45,819 bases of DNA. Source: Helicobacteraceae bacterium. Its GTDB lineage: Bacteria > Campylobacterota > Campylobacteria > Campylobacterales > Sulfurimonadaceae. The notes beneath the pieces were generated by a model. The model had not been told where the DNA came from. It made no database searches and was given only the letters and a program-made list of their open reading frames with translations. The position numbers and the translations under genes are program-made. Below are positions 32,618 to 43,445 of the stretch, piece after piece; positions within the stretch are counted from its first letter, which is position 1; the number at the start of each line of letters is the position of its first letter. The stretch covers positions 1-45,819 of the forward strand of contig JALVUF010000015.1 of assembly GCA_027023805.1 (NCBI GenBank), in the 5' to 3' direction.

Positions 32618-33697
32618 ATGGGGCAGGAAATACCAAAACTAGATATAAAGAAACTTCTTAAAAGCGTAGTAGCATACAAAGCATCCGATTTGCATCTAGT
32701 TGCAAATTCTGAGCCACAGATACGCATCGACGGAAGACTTGTCGCTCTTAATCTGCCAAAATTAAACGGTGATTTGATTATGGAGATGGGATATACCCTG
32801 CTAGCTGAAAAGCAAAAGAAGGATTTTGAAGAAAAAGATGAGCTTGATTTTGCTATAATGATTCCTAATATTGGGCGTTTTAGGTGTAATTATTATAAAA
32901 CAATGGGTGATATGGCTTGTGCATTTAGAATTATACCTATTGAGATTCCGTCGTTAGATGATTTAAACGCAAAGCAGATGTTCAAAGAGCTAGTTAAGCG
33001 TGAAAAAGGTCTTATTTTGGTTACAGGACCGACAGGGAGCGGTAAATCTACAACTCTTGCTGCTATGTTAAATGAAATTAACCTTACTGAAAAAAAACAT
33101 ATTATTACCATAGAAGATCCCGTAGAGTTTGTACATAAAAACAATAAATCTCTTTTTTCGCAGCGAAATATCGGAACAGATACAAGTTCGTTTTCCACAG
33201 CGCTAAAATATTCGCTCAGACAAGATCCGGATGTTATATTAATCGGCGAGATGAGAGATAAAGAGACAATTGGTGCTGCATTAACGGCCGCAGAGACGGG
33301 GCATCTGGTTTTTGGCACTTTGCATACAAACTCATCACCACAAACAATCAACCGTATTATTGATGTCTTTAGCGGGGATGAGCAACCTCAAATACGTGCA
33401 CAGCTTTCCACATCACTCGTTGCCGTCATCTCTCAAGCACTGCTTCCTCGTATTGGCGGAGGGCGCGTTGCAGCCCAAGAGGTTATGGTAACCAATCCAG
33501 CTGTTGCAAACCTGATTCGCGAAGATAAAATTCATCAACTATATTCACAAATGCAGTTAAATCAGCAAGAAACAAATATGACGACTCAGACTCAGGAATT
33601 AGCCGAGCTACTTAGAAAACAAGTCATAACAAAAGAAGATGCTATCGCGTATTCTAATCGTCCTGAAGAGCTAATTAAAGTAATATCTTCTATGTAA
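32618..33697 (+). CDS. pilT: Type IV pilus retraction-type ATPase PilT
   Basis: Hexameric ATPase of the PilT/GspE family. The 359-aa protein has an N-terminal PAS-like part with KASDLHLVANSEPQIRIDGR, Walker A GPTGSGKST at 137-145, the Asp box IITIEDPVE, Walker B-type DVILIGEMRD, and the His box HLVFGTLHTNS. The PilT-specific RIGGGRVAAQEVM block near 278-290 is present (AIRNLIRE-like NLIREDKIHQL). It drives pilus retraction where type IV pili exist; no other pilus genes lie here, so a different secretion or motility role is possible. A C-terminal end lacking extra domains argues against PilB. Confidence 0.92.
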   Translation: MGQEIPKLDIKKLLKSVVAYKASDLHLVANSEPQIRIDGRLVALNLPKLNGDLIMEMGYTLLAEKQKKDFEEKDELDFAIMIPNIGRFRCNYYKTMGDMACAFRIIPIEIPSLDDLNAKQMFKELVKREKGLILVTGPTGSGKSTTLAAMLNEINLTEKKHIITIEDPVEFVHKNNKSLFSQRNIGTDTSSFSTALKYSLRQDPDVILIGEMRDKETIGAALTAAETGHLVFGTLHTNSSPQTINRIIDVFSGDEQPQIRAQLSTSLVAVISQALLPRIGGGRVAAQEVMVTNPAVANLIREDKIHQLYSQMQLNQQETNMTTQTQELAELLRKQVITKEDAIAYSNRPEELIKVISSM

Positions 33698-33721
33698 TTC
33701 ATCGCCACCTAAAAAAGGTAT

Positions 33722-35074
33722 TCACAAACAACGTGCTTCTTTTAGCGTATCGGCTATCAAAAAAGCAAGCTCTAGCGACTGATCGGCATTTAGGCGTGGA
33801 TCACAATGAGTATGATATCTGCTAGAGAGATCATCTTCTCTAATCTCAAAAGAGCCTCCGATACACTCTGTTACATCTTTTCCTGTCATCTCAAGATGCA
33901 CTCCTCCTGCAAATGTTCCTTCAGCTTTATGTACCTGAAAAAATTGTTTCATTTCGCGCAAAACAGCTTCTACCGGTCTTGTTTTGTATCCATTGCCTGA
34001 TTTGATGGTGTTTCCGTGCATCGGATCACAACTCCACACAATCTCCTTGCCTTCATGCTTAACGGCTTTAAGAAGTGACGGCATACCCTCACCTACTTTA
34101 TCAGCACCCATACGCACTATCACATTTAATCTCCCTGCTTCATTATCTGGATTTAGTACATCAATCAAACGAATAAGCTCATCAGGAGTCATAGACGGTC
34201 CGGCTTTAATGCCTATAGGATTTTTAATGCCGCGCATAAACTCAACATGAGCACCATCTAGCTGACGCGTTCGATCTCCAATCCAAAGCATATGTGATGA
34301 AGTATCATACCATTCATCCGTTAAAGAATCCTGACGCGTAAATGTTTCTTCGTATGGCAGAAGAAGTGCTTCATGTGATGTATAAAAATCTGTTTCGGCC
34401 AATGTTCTGTATGATTTAGATGTAATGCCACATGCCGCCATAAAATCAAGCGACTGTTCAATATTATGAGCAAGAGTTTCATATTTTTTCGTAACCTTGC
34501 TTTTGTGTGCAAAGTCAAGATTCCATTTATGAACCTCTCTAAGATCAGCCATACCGCCTGAAGCAAAAGCCCTAAGAAGGTTTAGCGTAGCGGCTGATTG
34601 ATTATACGCTTTAATCATGCGCTCAGGATCCGGGGTTCTGTCTTTTTTTGTAAAATCAACACCATTTATGATATCTCCTCTATACGAATCAAGGGTTTTG
34701 CCATTAATAGTCTCCGTGTCACTGGAGCGAGGCTTTGCAAATTGACCGCCTAATCTGCCCACTTTTACAACAGGTAAGCTGCCTGCATAAGTCATAATAA
34801 CTGACATTTGAAGCAATACTTTAAAAGTATCCCTGATATTATCTGCATGAAATTCTGAAAAACTCTCGGCACAATCTCCGCCTTGAAGTAAAAATGCCCG
34901 TCCTTTTGCAACTTCGCAAAGTGATTTTTTTAATTTTCGAGCTTCTCCTGCAAAAACCAATGGGGGATACCCTTTTAAAATATCTAATACCTTATCTAAT
35001 TCTTTTTTATCCGGATATGTCGGTTGCTGCAAGATTGGCTTTTCTCTCCAACTGCTTTTATTCCAATTGCTCAT
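33722..35074 (-). CDS. Class II DAHP synthase (3-deoxy-7-phosphoheptulonate synthase)
   Basis: First enzyme of the shikimate pathway, joining phosphoenolpyruvate and erythrose 4-phosphate. The 450-aa protein is the plant-like class II form, with [23 protein letters not shown] (metal-site Cys), [46 protein letters not shown], and [10 protein letters not shown], followed by [18 protein letters not shown]. Length is normal. It feeds the same pathway as aroE and trpE further right. The minus-strand sequence TATTAT near 35098-35093 could be its -10. The 24-base gap to the convergent pilT holds no clear terminator. Confidence 0.95.
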   Translation of the reverse strand: MSNWNKSSWREKPILQQPTYPDKKELDKVLDILKGYPPLVFAGEARKLKKSLCEVAKGRAFLLQGGDCAESFSEFHADNIRDTFKVLLQMSVIMTYAGSLPVVKVGRLGGQFAKPRSSDTETINGKTLDSYRGDIINGVDFTKKDRTPDPERMIKAYNQSAATLNLLRAFASGGMADLREVHKWNLDFAHKSKVTKKYETLAHNIEQSLDFMAACGITSKSYRTLAETDFYTSHEALLLPYEETFTRQDSLTDEWYDTSSHMLWIGDRTRQLDGAHVEFMRGIKNPIGIKAGPSMTPDELIRLIDVLNPDNEAGRLNVIVRMGADKVGEGMPSLLKAVKHEGKEIVWSCDPMHGNTIKSGNGYKTRPVEAVLREMKQFFQVHKAEGTFAGGVHLEMTGKDVTECIGGSFEIREDDLSSRYHTHCDPRLNADQSLELAFLIADTLKEARCL

Positions 35075-35170
35075 CTTATAATACCTTTTTATATAATACG
35101 TGATTTTACTAAAATATTCTTAAAAGAACTCTGATTGCCATTCATAAAGAGAATTTTATGCTTAAAAATG

Positions 35171-35176
35171 TATAAT
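35171..35176 (+). promoter_or_regulatory. Candidate -10 box for the diguanylate cyclase operon
   Basis: TATAAT within AAATGTATAATACAC, 33 bases before the cyclase start. Probably also serves cvpA-fur-lysS downstream, since those genes overlap or abut. Confidence 0.45.
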
Positions 35177-35208
35177 ACACAATTGTAAAATTATTGTGAG
35201 GATTCCAC

Positions 35209-36138
35209 ATGGATAAAGATAATGCAAAAAAGATACTCGATGAAGTATATAAAGATATCTTAGATCAGCTAGACCACAATCAAGAAGCAATCTCTAAAGA
35301 TATCATTATAGATATTTTACAACAGGCCTCTTCTTATATATCGAAAATAGATTTTGATAAAACAGATGCCATAAATCTTTTACACAATTCACTGGACAAC
35401 CATTTTGAAAAGATTGCCGAGTACAGTCTTGAGCATTATTCACAAACCAATCAAACCTTTAAAGACCTTACTGAAGAACAAGGCAAAATCATACAAGATA
35501 CAGATGTAAATGCTATAAATACCCAAGAGTTGATGAAAAAATTTTCAAAGATTCAACTGTATATGTTAAATGAGGCCAACAAAGCAAATAATACCATCAA
35601 TAAACTAAAAGAGCAGATGGAAGTCCTAAAAAATAATTCTGATATCGATTTTCTTACAAAAACATTAAACAGAAGAGCCCTCTCAAGAGATTTGGAAAAA
35701 TTATGCAACTTAAAACATGAACGCAGTAAAGACACCTATGCTCTTATGATAGATATCGATGATTTTAAAAAACTAAATGATACTTACGGGCATCTTGTCG
35801 GTGATAAAGTTCTAATATTCCTCTCTGGTACCTTAAAAAAGATACTGCGTGATTCAGATAAGATATATAGATACGGTGGCGAAGAATTTACCATACTACT
35901 AAACAGAACAACCAAATCAGAATGTATGCATGTAGCAAACAGAATACTAACCATGATACAAAACAGCAAATTAATTTACAAAGATTTAAGTTTATCTATT
36001 ACAGTGAGTATCGGTGTTACCAATTTAGCAGATTATGACGTTCCCGAGACATTTATTGACAGAGCAGATACTGGCTTGTATAAGGCAAAAACAAACGGTA
36101 AAAATCAAATCGTTTTGGAAGAAGCAGATGAGCATTAA
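35209..36138 (+). CDS. Diguanylate cyclase (GGDEF) with helical N-terminal region
   Basis: Makes cyclic di-GMP from two GTP. The C-terminal ~165 residues are a GGDEF domain with DFLTKTLNRRAL at its start, DIDDFKKLNDTYGH, and the active site GGEEF. An RDSD sequence lies five residues before GGEEF, which is the product-binding inhibitory site (RxxD), so feedback control is likely. The N-terminal ~145 residues are helical and probably coiled-coil, with no membrane segment and no recognised sensor domain. It starts the operon that runs into cvpA (11-base overlap). Signal sensed unknown. Confidence 0.92.
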   Translation: MDKDNAKKILDEVYKDILDQLDHNQEAISKDIIIDILQQASSYISKIDFDKTDAINLLHNSLDNHFEKIAEYSLEHYSQTNQTFKDLTEEQGKIIQDTDVNAINTQELMKKFSKIQLYMLNEANKANNTINKLKEQMEVLKNNSDIDFLTKTLNRRALSRDLEKLCNLKHERSKDTYALMIDIDDFKKLNDTYGHLVGDKVLIFLSGTLKKILRDSDKIYRYGGEEFTILLNRTTKSECMHVANRILTMIQNSKLIYKDLSLSITVSIGVTNLADYDVPETFIDRADTGLYKAKTNGKNQIVLEEADEH

Positions 36139-36715
36139 TTATTTTGATGTTATAATAGGTATTGTTATTTTATTGCTTGGTCTTAAGGGTCTGTTAAACG
36201 GATTTTTCAAAGAGGTTTTTGGCCTTATCGGCATCATAGGCGGTATTTTCGTCGCCTCAAGACTAGGTGGCTACATAGGAAAAATAATCAGTCATTCTAT
36301 CCCATCTTTTACCAACACGACAGCCATAACCTTTACCGGTTTTGTTTTAACTTTTGCAGCTTTTTGGCTTATGATGATAGCTATAGGATATGGGTTTAAA
36401 AAGCTTAGCAGTTATAGCGGACTCGGTCCACTTGACCGAATATTTGGATTTGTTGTCGGTGCCGGTAAATTCTTTTTGATTTTTGCGGTTATTCTTTATG
36501 CGGCATACAATATAAAAATATTTAGAGCCAACATAAAACCCGTTATGAAAAATAGCATCTTGTTTCCTATTTTAATAAAAACCGGAGGATACATCATGAA
36601 GACAAGTCCGTCAAGCGTAAAAGATAAAGCTGTAAAAGATTTAAATATATCAAAGCCTTTTAAAACTATGCAACGAACAATAAAACAAACGATCGATAAG
36701 AATATAACGCAATGA
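36128..36715 (+). CDS. cvpA: CvpA-family membrane protein
   Basis: The start is taken as the ATG at 36128 in the end of the cyclase gene, giving 195 aa; the frame is open further upstream but those residues are the cyclase C-terminus read in another frame. Four hydrophobic helices and the family opening [31 protein letters not shown]-type block with GxxGxxxGxxxA spacing are visible, and the [20 protein letters not shown] block near 97-116. CvpA was named for colicin V export; more recent work links the family to envelope stress tolerance. Order cvpA-fur-lysS-glyA matches other Campylobacterota. Overlaps fur by 4 bases. Confidence 0.88.
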   Translation: MSINYFDVIIGIVILLLGLKGLLNGFFKEVFGLIGIIGGIFVASRLGGYIGKIISHSIPSFTNTTAITFTGFVLTFAAFWLMMIAIGYGFKKLSSYSGLGPLDRIFGFVVGAGKFFLIFAVILYAAYNIKIFRANIKPVMKNSILFPILIKTGGYIMKTSPSSVKDKAVKDLNISKPFKTMQRTIKQTIDKNITQ

Positions 36716-37197
36716 AAACAAATTTTTCCATTACCTGCAAAGGCACAGATTACCCATCGTTACTTGAAAATTTTAAGGTGCTGCTTAAAAGAAACGGTTT
36801 AAAATATACTCTTCAAAGAGAACATATCTTAAAAATACTATATAAATCAAACAAACATCTCTCGCCTGAGTTGCTTCACAATGAAATCAAACTGGATGCG
36901 CCTGAGTTAAATATCGGAATTGCTACAATATACAGAACACTTACCCTGCTAGAAGAAGCAGGACTTGTCACATCAATTTCATTGGATAAACAGGGTAAAA
37001 AATATGAACTAGCAGATAAAGAGCATCATGACCATATGATATGTACAAATTGTGGTAAAATTATAGAGTTTATCGATAACGAAATAGAAGAGCGACAAAA
37101 ACAAATCAGCAAACAACATAAATTTAAAATGACAGGTCATTCAATGCAGATTTATGGGCTGTGCCATGAATGTCAACAAAACAACAAGGAAAAATAA
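36712..37197 (+). CDS. fur: Ferric uptake regulator family protein Fur
   Basis: Metal-dependent repressor. The 161-aa protein has an N-terminal winged helix (about 20-95, [18 protein letters not shown], then [19 protein letters not shown]) and a C-terminal dimerisation domain with H105, H106, D107 and H108 (HHDH) and two zinc-type CxxC pairs, C111-C114 and C151-C154. These are the hallmarks of Fur; PerR is the main alternative but this position beside lysS is where Campylobacter fur is found. Start overlaps cvpA stop (ATGA). Confidence 0.92.
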   Translation: MKTNFSITCKGTDYPSLLENFKVLLKRNGLKYTLQREHILKILYKSNKHLSPELLHNEIKLDAPELNIGIATIYRTLTLLEEAGLVTSISLDKQGKKYELADKEHHDHMICTNCGKIIEFIDNEIEERQKQISKQHKFKMTGHSMQIYGLCHECQQNNKEK

Positions 37198-38700
37198 TTG
37201 CCGTTTAAAAACAAATTTATTCAACAGCGAATCGAAAAAGCCAAGCAACTAAAAGAAGCAGGCTTTAATCCATACCAAAACCAATCTAATAAAAATATAA
37301 CTATATTGCAATTTAAAGATGTGAATTCTGATATACAAACACTAGATAATAAGCGTGATGAGAACAGACACTACATCGTAGCAGGACGTATTAAATTATT
37401 CCGCATTATGGGCAAAGCCAGTTTCTTAAAAATAGAAGATGAAAATGATGTGCTTCAGATATATCTGGCGCGCGATAACTTACCTGAAGGCATGTATAAC
37501 AATATCATTAAAAAACTTATAGAAGTCGGTGATATCATCGAAGTCGGCGGATACCCTTTTGTAACGAATAAAGGAGAGCTTTCTTTACATGTAAGCGAGT
37601 TTAAACTCTTAACAAAAGCGATAGCACCATTACCGGAAAAGTTTCACGGCATTACCGATAAAGAGATAAGATACCGTAAAAGATATCTTGACCTTATCAT
37701 GAACAGTGATGTACGAAAAACATTTAAGATGCGTTCTAAAATCATATCTTTAACACGAAGATTTTTTGAAGAAAAGGGTTTTTTAGAGGTTGAAACACCA
37801 ATGATGCATCCCATAGCCGGCGGCGCAAATGCAAAGCCGTTTGTAACGCATCATAACGCACTGGGTATTGATAGATATTTAAGAATTGCGCCTGAGTTAT
37901 ATCTCAAAAGATTAATTGTTGGTGGATTTGAAGCTGTTTTTGAGATAAACCGTAACTTTAGAAATGAAGGCATGGATGCCACACATAACCCTGAATTTAC
38001 ATCTATAGAGTTTTATCAAGCATATAAAACATACAAAGATTTGATTGTGCTTACAAAAGAGTATCTTTTATATCTCATTGAAAAAATGGATCTGCCATGT
38101 CTGCTTCCTTACGGTGAGTTAGAGATAAATTTTAATAACTTTATAGAAATACCCTTAATTGAGTCTCTAAGCAAGATAGGTAAAGTTAATGAAACGATTG
38201 TAAACGACAAACAAAAGATATTGGATTTTTTAAAGCAAAATAATCTAGAAGCAAACCAAAATATGACACTAGGACAGCTTCAAGGCAAACTTTTTGATGA
38301 ATTTGTTGAAGAAAAGCTAATCGATCCGACTTTTATTACCGAGTATCCTGTAGATATATCTCCATTAGCCAGAAGAGATGATGACAATCAAGATATTACG
38401 CAACGGTTTGAGTTGTTTATCGCCGGACGAGAGATAGCCAATGCGTTTAGTGAGCTTAATGACCCGGTAGATCAGCTAGAGCGGTTTATGAAACAAATCG
38501 ATGCCAAAGAAGCAGGAGATGATGAAGCCCATGAGATGGATCAGGATTTTGTAGAAGCGCTTAGTTACGGTATGGCACCAACTGCCGGAGAGGGCATAGG
38601 CATAGACAGGCTTATTATGCTCTTATGTAATGAACATTCCATAAGAGATGTGTTATTATTTCCGGCTATGAGGCCGACAACAACTGAAAATACAAATTAA
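37198..38700 (+). CDS. lysS: Lysyl-tRNA synthetase, class II
   Basis: Charges tRNA(Lys). The 500-aa protein has an N-terminal OB-fold anticodon domain (about 50-150) and a class II catalytic core with motif 1 near 180-200 ([15 protein letters not shown]), motif 2 [15 protein letters not shown] near 255-270, and motif 3 [12 protein letters not shown] near 471-482. The start is a TTG directly after the fur stop codon; AAGGA in the last codons of fur is its ribosome site, so expression is coupled to fur. Confidence 0.96.
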   Translation: MPFKNKFIQQRIEKAKQLKEAGFNPYQNQSNKNITILQFKDVNSDIQTLDNKRDENRHYIVAGRIKLFRIMGKASFLKIEDENDVLQIYLARDNLPEGMYNNIIKKLIEVGDIIEVGGYPFVTNKGELSLHVSEFKLLTKAIAPLPEKFHGITDKEIRYRKRYLDLIMNSDVRKTFKMRSKIISLTRRFFEEKGFLEVETPMMHPIAGGANAKPFVTHHNALGIDRYLRIAPELYLKRLIVGGFEAVFEINRNFRNEGMDATHNPEFTSIEFYQAYKTYKDLIVLTKEYLLYLIEKMDLPCLLPYGELEINFNNFIEIPLIESLSKIGKVNETIVNDKQKILDFLKQNNLEANQNMTLGQLQGKLFDEFVEEKLIDPTFITEYPVDISPLARRDDDNQDITQRFELFIAGREIANAFSELNDPVDQLERFMKQIDAKEAGDDEAHEMDQDFVEALSYGMAPTAGEGIGIDRLIMLLCNEHSIRDVLLFPAMRPTTTENTN

Positions 38701-38714
38701 CAAGAAGGATAATT

Positions 38715-39962
38715 ATGAGTTTTTTACAAGAATTTGATGAAGATATTTACAAATTGTGTGAGCAGGAACTAGAGAGACAAACAGATAATCTTGAAATGAT
38801 CGCAAGTGAAAATTTTACACTTCCGGCGGTTATGGAAGCTATGGGAAGTGTTTTTACTAACAAATACGCAGAAGGATATCCAGGAAAAAGATATTATGGC
38901 GGATGTGAGTATGCAGATCAGGTAGAACAATTGGCAATCGATAGAGCCGCCAAACTCTTTGGATGCAAATATGTTAATGTGCAGCCTCATTCAGGAAGTC
39001 AGGCAAACGGAGCTGTCTATGCTGCACTGTTAAATGCCGGAGATAAGCTTTTAGGCATGGATTTAAGCCATGGGGGTCACCTAACTCACGGCAGTAAGCC
39101 TAGTTTTTCGGGTAAAAACTATTCAAGTTTTACTTACGGCGTGGAACTTGACGGACGGATAAATTACGATAGAGTTTTAGAGATTGCTAAAATCGTAAAA
39201 CCAAAAATCATAGTATGCGGCGCTTCCGCTTATGCCAGAGAGATTGATTTTAAAAAGTTTCGTGAGATAGCTGACGCCGTAGGCGCTTATATGTTTGCCG
39301 ATGTCGCACACATAGCCGGTCTTATCGTTGCAGGCGAACATCCAGATCCGTTTCCTCATGCCCATATAGTAACAACTACCACTCATAAAACACTAGCGGG
39401 ACCTCGCGGAGGCATGATTATGACAAATGATGAGGAGATTGCAAAAAAAATCAATTCTGCAATTTTTCCCGCCTTGCAAGGTGGGCCGCTTGTTCATGTA
39501 ATAGCTGCAAAGGCGGTAGGTTTTAAATACAATCTCTCAGATGCATGGAAAGAGTATGCGATACAAACAAAGAAAAATGCAAGTATTCTCGCCCAAACAC
39601 TGATAAAAAGAGGTTACGATGTAGTAAGCGGCGGTACAGATAACCATTTGGTATTGGTATCATTTGTAGGGCGTGAAATATCGGGCAAAGATGCTGATAC
39701 GGCACTTGGCAATGCAGGTATTACAATAAACAAAAACACAGTTCCCGGAGAAACTAGAAGTCCGTTTGTAACTTCTGGTATCAGAATTGGGAGTCCGGCA
39801 TTAACTTCAAGAGGCATGAAAGAAAAAGAATTTGAGCTCATAGCAAATAAAATGGCAGATGTTTTAGATGATATCAGCAACACCCAATTACAAAAAACCA
39901 TAAAAGCCCAGATGAAGGCATTGGCAAGAGAATTTATTATTTATAATCAACCGACATATTAG
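38715..39962 (+). CDS. glyA: Serine hydroxymethyltransferase
   Basis: PLP enzyme interconverting serine and glycine with tetrahydrofolate. The 415-aa protein shows [22 protein letters not shown]-type opening, [18 protein letters not shown] near 51-68, [17 protein letters not shown], and the PLP lysine in [25 protein letters not shown] precedes the start. It is 14 bases after lysS, the same neighbour order as in Campylobacter and Helicobacter. Confidence 0.97.
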   Translation: MSFLQEFDEDIYKLCEQELERQTDNLEMIASENFTLPAVMEAMGSVFTNKYAEGYPGKRYYGGCEYADQVEQLAIDRAAKLFGCKYVNVQPHSGSQANGAVYAALLNAGDKLLGMDLSHGGHLTHGSKPSFSGKNYSSFTYGVELDGRINYDRVLEIAKIVKPKIIVCGASAYAREIDFKKFREIADAVGAYMFADVAHIAGLIVAGEHPDPFPHAHIVTTTTHKTLAGPRGGMIMTNDEEIAKKINSAIFPALQGGPLVHVIAAKAVGFKYNLSDAWKEYAIQTKKNASILAQTLIKRGYDVVSGGTDNHLVLVSFVGREISGKDADTALGNAGITINKNTVPGETRSPFVTSGIRIGSPALTSRGMKEKEFELIANKMADVLDDISNTQLQKTIKAQMKALAREFIIYNQPTY

Positions 39963-39971
39963 GCAGCTACT

Positions 39972-40514
39972 ATGACTGCTATGGATATGAAGCTTATAAA
40001 AATGATTACAAATCACTACTGGCTTAAATGTGAAAGCGTTGTCAGTAAGATTGATTTTAGAGGTAGAATTTTTTATAATAAATTTAAATATATCGACAGT
40101 ATGCTGACTCAATCGGTAATAAATAAACATCTAAGTGGTGAGATTACGGTTGCGCATTCACTTATAAGTGATAATGATATTGTAGAAAATATTGTTATAG
40201 ACTATAATGGCATGGACACACAACGATTTTACCATAGAGCTCAACTTGTTTTACGCGAGGAGGGTTATCTGAATTTTACCGCATTTGCTTCAAAAACCAA
40301 AGGGCATCTACATCTTTATATACATAAAGGTCACACAACTTTACAAGAAGCAGTACAACTTGGTAAAATAATTTCTATGAAACTAGCGGCAAAGCAGCCT
40401 AAACAATGGAAAGTATTTCCAACCAATGATATGCCAAGAGAGTATAATATCTTGACATTGCCTTATGATGTTTACGCTAAAGAACGCGCCTCATCATGGT
40501 CAAAACATATGTAA
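39972..40514 (+). CDS. Conserved Campylobacterota protein (DUF1882-like)
   Basis: The 180-aa protein begins MTAMDMKLIKMITNHYWLKCE and contains FRGRIFYNKFKYIDSML, YFNFTAF-like GYLNFTAFASKTKGHLHLYIHKGHT and a C-terminal NDMPREYNILTLPYDVYAKERASSWSKHM. I recognise it as the protein encoded right after glyA in related genomes, which carries a DUF1882 annotation. It has no signal peptide or membrane helix. Function is unknown. Three in-frame ATGs (39972, 39981, 39987) could serve as start. Its 3' end precedes the SPOR gene by 10 bases. Confidence 0.78.
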   Translation: MTAMDMKLIKMITNHYWLKCESVVSKIDFRGRIFYNKFKYIDSMLTQSVINKHLSGEITVAHSLISDNDIVENIVIDYNGMDTQRFYHRAQLVLREEGYLNFTAFASKTKGHLHLYIHKGHTTLQEAVQLGKIISMKLAAKQPKQWKVFPTNDMPREYNILTLPYDVYAKERASSWSKHM

Positions 40515-40524
40515 AGGATCTATT

Positions 40525-41235
40525 ATGGATGATAAAAACGAGTTAAATGATATTGTTTTAAACAAAACAGGTGGCTCTAAGCCGGCAAAAAAAATTATTT
40601 TAGTTATAGCAGTGCTAATCATCATCTTGATTATAGTGATATCATTATTTGAGACATTTTCATCAAATACAAAGCATCATGTTCAGGCTCAGCAGACAAA
40701 ATTACCGACTCCGCCACAAGAGATCAATAGTAGTCAAAATCAGCTTTTTCAACCGGCCAAAGTTATAACACAAAACAGTACCAATGCCTCTTCCATTCAA
40801 ACAACAACAGCTGCACTTAATAAAATAGCACAAAAGCTAAAACAACAAAGTATGCAAACGGCAAATACTGCCATCCACGCACCTAAAAAGGCACAAGAAC
40901 CTATTAGCAGATCTACTCAACCTATACATCATACTGTAAATAAAATACATAAACAAGCAAAAATTGCAAAGCATTATTCTATAAAAAAACTATTTGCCTT
41001 TGGACATGATTATATACAAGTCGGTGCTTTTGTCAGATTTCATCCTAGTAAAAAATTCTTAGCTTCTATAAAAAAACATGGCTATTCATACACATACAAA
41101 AAACAAAATATTAAAGGTAAAATCTATACAAAGGTATTGATCGGTCCTTTCTCAACTAAAGCACGGGCAAAAAAAGCTTTAGTACATATAAAGCAAGAGA
41201 TAAACTCTCAAGCATATATCATAAAAGTAAAATAA
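40525..41235 (+). CDS. SPOR-domain membrane protein
   Basis: The start is the ATG at 40525, preceded by AAAGGATC, giving 236 aa; a longer frame to 40465 overlaps the previous gene without a ribosome site. The protein has a short cytoplasmic part, one helix (about 24-45, KKIILVIAVLIIILIIVISLF), a long Gln/Thr/Lys-rich periplasmic linker, and a C-terminal SPOR domain (about 168-236, DYIQVGAFVRF ... YTKVLIGPFSTKARAKKALVHIK). SPOR domains bind denuded glycan strands at the division septum, so a cell division or peptidoglycan role is likely. Confidence 0.86.
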   Translation: MDDKNELNDIVLNKTGGSKPAKKIILVIAVLIIILIIVISLFETFSSNTKHHVQAQQTKLPTPPQEINSSQNQLFQPAKVITQNSTNASSIQTTTAALNKIAQKLKQQSMQTANTAIHAPKKAQEPISRSTQPIHHTVNKIHKQAKIAKHYSIKKLFAFGHDYIQVGAFVRFHPSKKFLASIKKHGYSYTYKKQNIKGKIYTKVLIGPFSTKARAKKALVHIKQEINSQAYIIKVK

Positions 41236-41247
41236 AGGAAAAGCGGT

Positions 41248-42654
41248 TTGATACACTCAAAACAGTTTACGTTAGATCAATTTGCACCGATTGCCGTATA
41301 TCACAAAATCAAAAATCTTTTTGACGGTGAGATAAGCTATCTTTTTGAAAGCGCAAACAACGCAAACTACAGCTTTATTATAATAGGAGCCAGACAAAGG
41401 CTTCAATACAAAAACAATGCGACAATATATACAAACGAAGATGGAGAGAGGTCTATCTTAGATAAATCTGCATTTGAATTTTTAAAACAGTATTACAAAG
41501 CAATTGATAAAACTCTCTACAAGCAAAAATGCAAAGAATTGGACGTAGGGTATGTAGATGGCTTCATAGGCTATATCGGTTACGATATGGTCAAAATATT
41601 TGAGCCAAAATTACAATTATTTATGAATACTTTGACCGATGAATTGAACACACCTGATTTGGACCTTATCCTGCCAAAACTAGTTGTTGTGTATTCGCAT
41701 AAAAATCATCAGATCTCTTTAATATCTGTCATGGATGATATTAGCAAACAATTTTCATTTTTAGAAAATGAGCTTAAAGGAAACTATGATTATATCCCGC
41801 TAAATCAGAGCTTCAAACAAGATGTCGGCAAATTTGCATTTTCTAAAGATAAATTTTTTCAGATGGTAGATATGTCCAAAGAGATGATAAAAAGCGGTGA
41901 TGTATTTCAAATCCTAATGACCAACAGATTTACACAAGATAGTCAAGTTGACCCTTTTAGCTTTTATAGAATATTAAGAAGCAAAAATCCCTCTCCTTAT
42001 ATGTATCTTATGCAATATGAGGATTTTAATATTGTAGGAAGCTCACCTGAAGTTATGGTAAGAGTGTATGATGATCAAATTTTATTGCGACCTATAGCAG
42101 GTACTAGAAAACGGGGCAAAACCGAACTTGAAGATAAGCAGCTTGAAAATGAATTATTAGCTGATCCAAAAGAACTTGCAGAACATCTAATGCTTATCGA
42201 TCTTGGAAGAAACGATGTGGGGCGAGTGGCAAAGATTGGCAGTGTAAAAGTAGAAAATATGATGCATATAGAACGATTTTCTCATGTTATGCATATCGTC
42301 TCAGACGTTGTCGGTGTATTGCGCAAAGACAAAGATATGTTTGACCTTTTTATGGCAACTTTTACGGCAGGCACGATGACAGGAGCGCCAAAAATCAGAG
42401 CTATGGAATTAATAGCACAATTTGAGGGACTTAAGCGCGGATTTTACAGCGGAAGCGTTGGTTATTTTGGTTTTGACGGCAACATGGACAGTGCTATAAC
42501 TATACGTACCGCTTTAATAACCAAAGACAAAGTTGTGCTTCAAGCAGGTGCAGGTATAGTAGCAGACAGCATAAAAGAATCTGAGTATCTTGAAGTAACC
42601 AATAAATTGGGAGCGCTCACAAGTGCTTTATATGAGCTAGAAAATTTAGAATGA
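41248..42654 (+). CDS. trpE: Anthranilate synthase component I
   Basis: Aminase/chorismate-binding subunit of anthranilate synthase, the first step of tryptophan synthesis. The 468-aa protein shows the family blocks: DGFIGYIGYDMVKIFE, IKSGDVFQILMTNRF, SPEVMVRV, RPIAGTRKRGKT, DLGRNDVGRVAKIGSVKVE, and TFTAGTMTGAPKIRAMELI, with QAGAGIVADS near the end. The start is a TTG at 41248 with AAAGGAAAAG upstream. No trpG lies beside it; the partner must be elsewhere. PabB is an alternative, but the TrpE-type RPIAGTRKRG and full N-terminal domain favour TrpE. Overlaps aroE by 4 bases. Confidence 0.9.
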   Translation: MIHSKQFTLDQFAPIAVYHKIKNLFDGEISYLFESANNANYSFIIIGARQRLQYKNNATIYTNEDGERSILDKSAFEFLKQYYKAIDKTLYKQKCKELDVGYVDGFIGYIGYDMVKIFEPKLQLFMNTLTDELNTPDLDLILPKLVVVYSHKNHQISLISVMDDISKQFSFLENELKGNYDYIPLNQSFKQDVGKFAFSKDKFFQMVDMSKEMIKSGDVFQILMTNRFTQDSQVDPFSFYRILRSKNPSPYMYLMQYEDFNIVGSSPEVMVRVYDDQILLRPIAGTRKRGKTELEDKQLENELLADPKELAEHLMLIDLGRNDVGRVAKIGSVKVENMMHIERFSHVMHIVSDVVGVLRKDKDMFDLFMATFTAGTMTGAPKIRAMELIAQFEGLKRGFYSGSVGYFGFDGNMDSAITIRTALITKDKVVLQAGAGIVADSIKESEYLEVTNKLGALTSALYELENLE

Positions 42655-43445
42655 AATATTTTGCTATTTTTGGAGACCCGGTAGAACACTCGATTTCACC
42701 TTTGATGCATAACTATCTTTTTTTACATTCAAATATCAAAGCATGTTATAGTCGTGTTCATTTAAAAAATGGCGCAAATCTAAAAGAGATGCTTGTCAAG
42801 CTAAAATTAAAAGGTGCAAACGTAACGGTTCCTCATAAAGAAGATGCATATTTGGCATGTGATGAAATCAGAGGTTTCGCTAAAATTGCTGGAGTTGTAA
42901 ATACCATAATTTATGAAGATGGTAAGTTAATTGGGTATAACACTGATGCTGATGGATTTGTTAGTGCCTTGCAAGAGTTTGAAGGTATTGAAAAGGCATT
43001 AATTATCGGTGCCGGGGGAACGGCAAAAGCACTGGCACACCGTCTGATTGATGAAGGTATAAATATAACGATTTTAAACAGATCAAAAGACAGGTTGCAA
43101 TATTTTAAAAAACATGGGATCGCTTGTTACAACTGGGATGAATTTAATGTTTGCAAAACAGACCTGGTTGTAAACACAACAAGCGCAGGATTGTCTGATG
43201 AAAATCTACCTGCACCAAAAGAACTGCTTGAGAAAATATTGGCTCAAACTTCTTACGTAAGTGATATAATATATGGAAAAACAACACCATTTTTAAAACT
43301 TGTAGCGCAAAAAAAAATACCCTACAAAGATGGCTTAGATATGCTAGTACACCAAGGAGCATTAGCCTCTTATCTATTTTGTGACAAAACAATACCTGTC
43401 GATAAAATTACAAATTTACTCAAAAAGGCCGTTTTGCTAAAGTAA
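42651..43445 (+). CDS. aroE: Shikimate dehydrogenase
   Basis: NADPH-dependent reduction of 3-dehydroshikimate to shikimate. The 264-aa protein has the substrate-binding S14 and S16 (VEHSISPLMHN), the catalytic K63 in NVTVPHKEDAY, a TDADGF block, and the NADP loop IGAGGTAKALAH with the NRSKDR segment that reads NADP phosphate. A C-terminal GLDMLVHQGALASYLF is typical. The start overlaps trpE (ATGA). The 3' end overlaps the convergent flgS gene by 26 bases. Confidence 0.96.
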   Translation: MKYFAIFGDPVEHSISPLMHNYLFLHSNIKACYSRVHLKNGANLKEMLVKLKLKGANVTVPHKEDAYLACDEIRGFAKIAGVVNTIIYEDGKLIGYNTDADGFVSALQEFEGIEKALIIGAGGTAKALAHRLIDEGINITILNRSKDRLQYFKKHGIACYNWDEFNVCKTDLVVNTTSAGLSDENLPAPKELLEKILAQTSYVSDIIYGKTTPFLKLVAQKKIPYKDGLDMLVHQGALASYLFCDKTIPVDKITNLLKKAVLLK

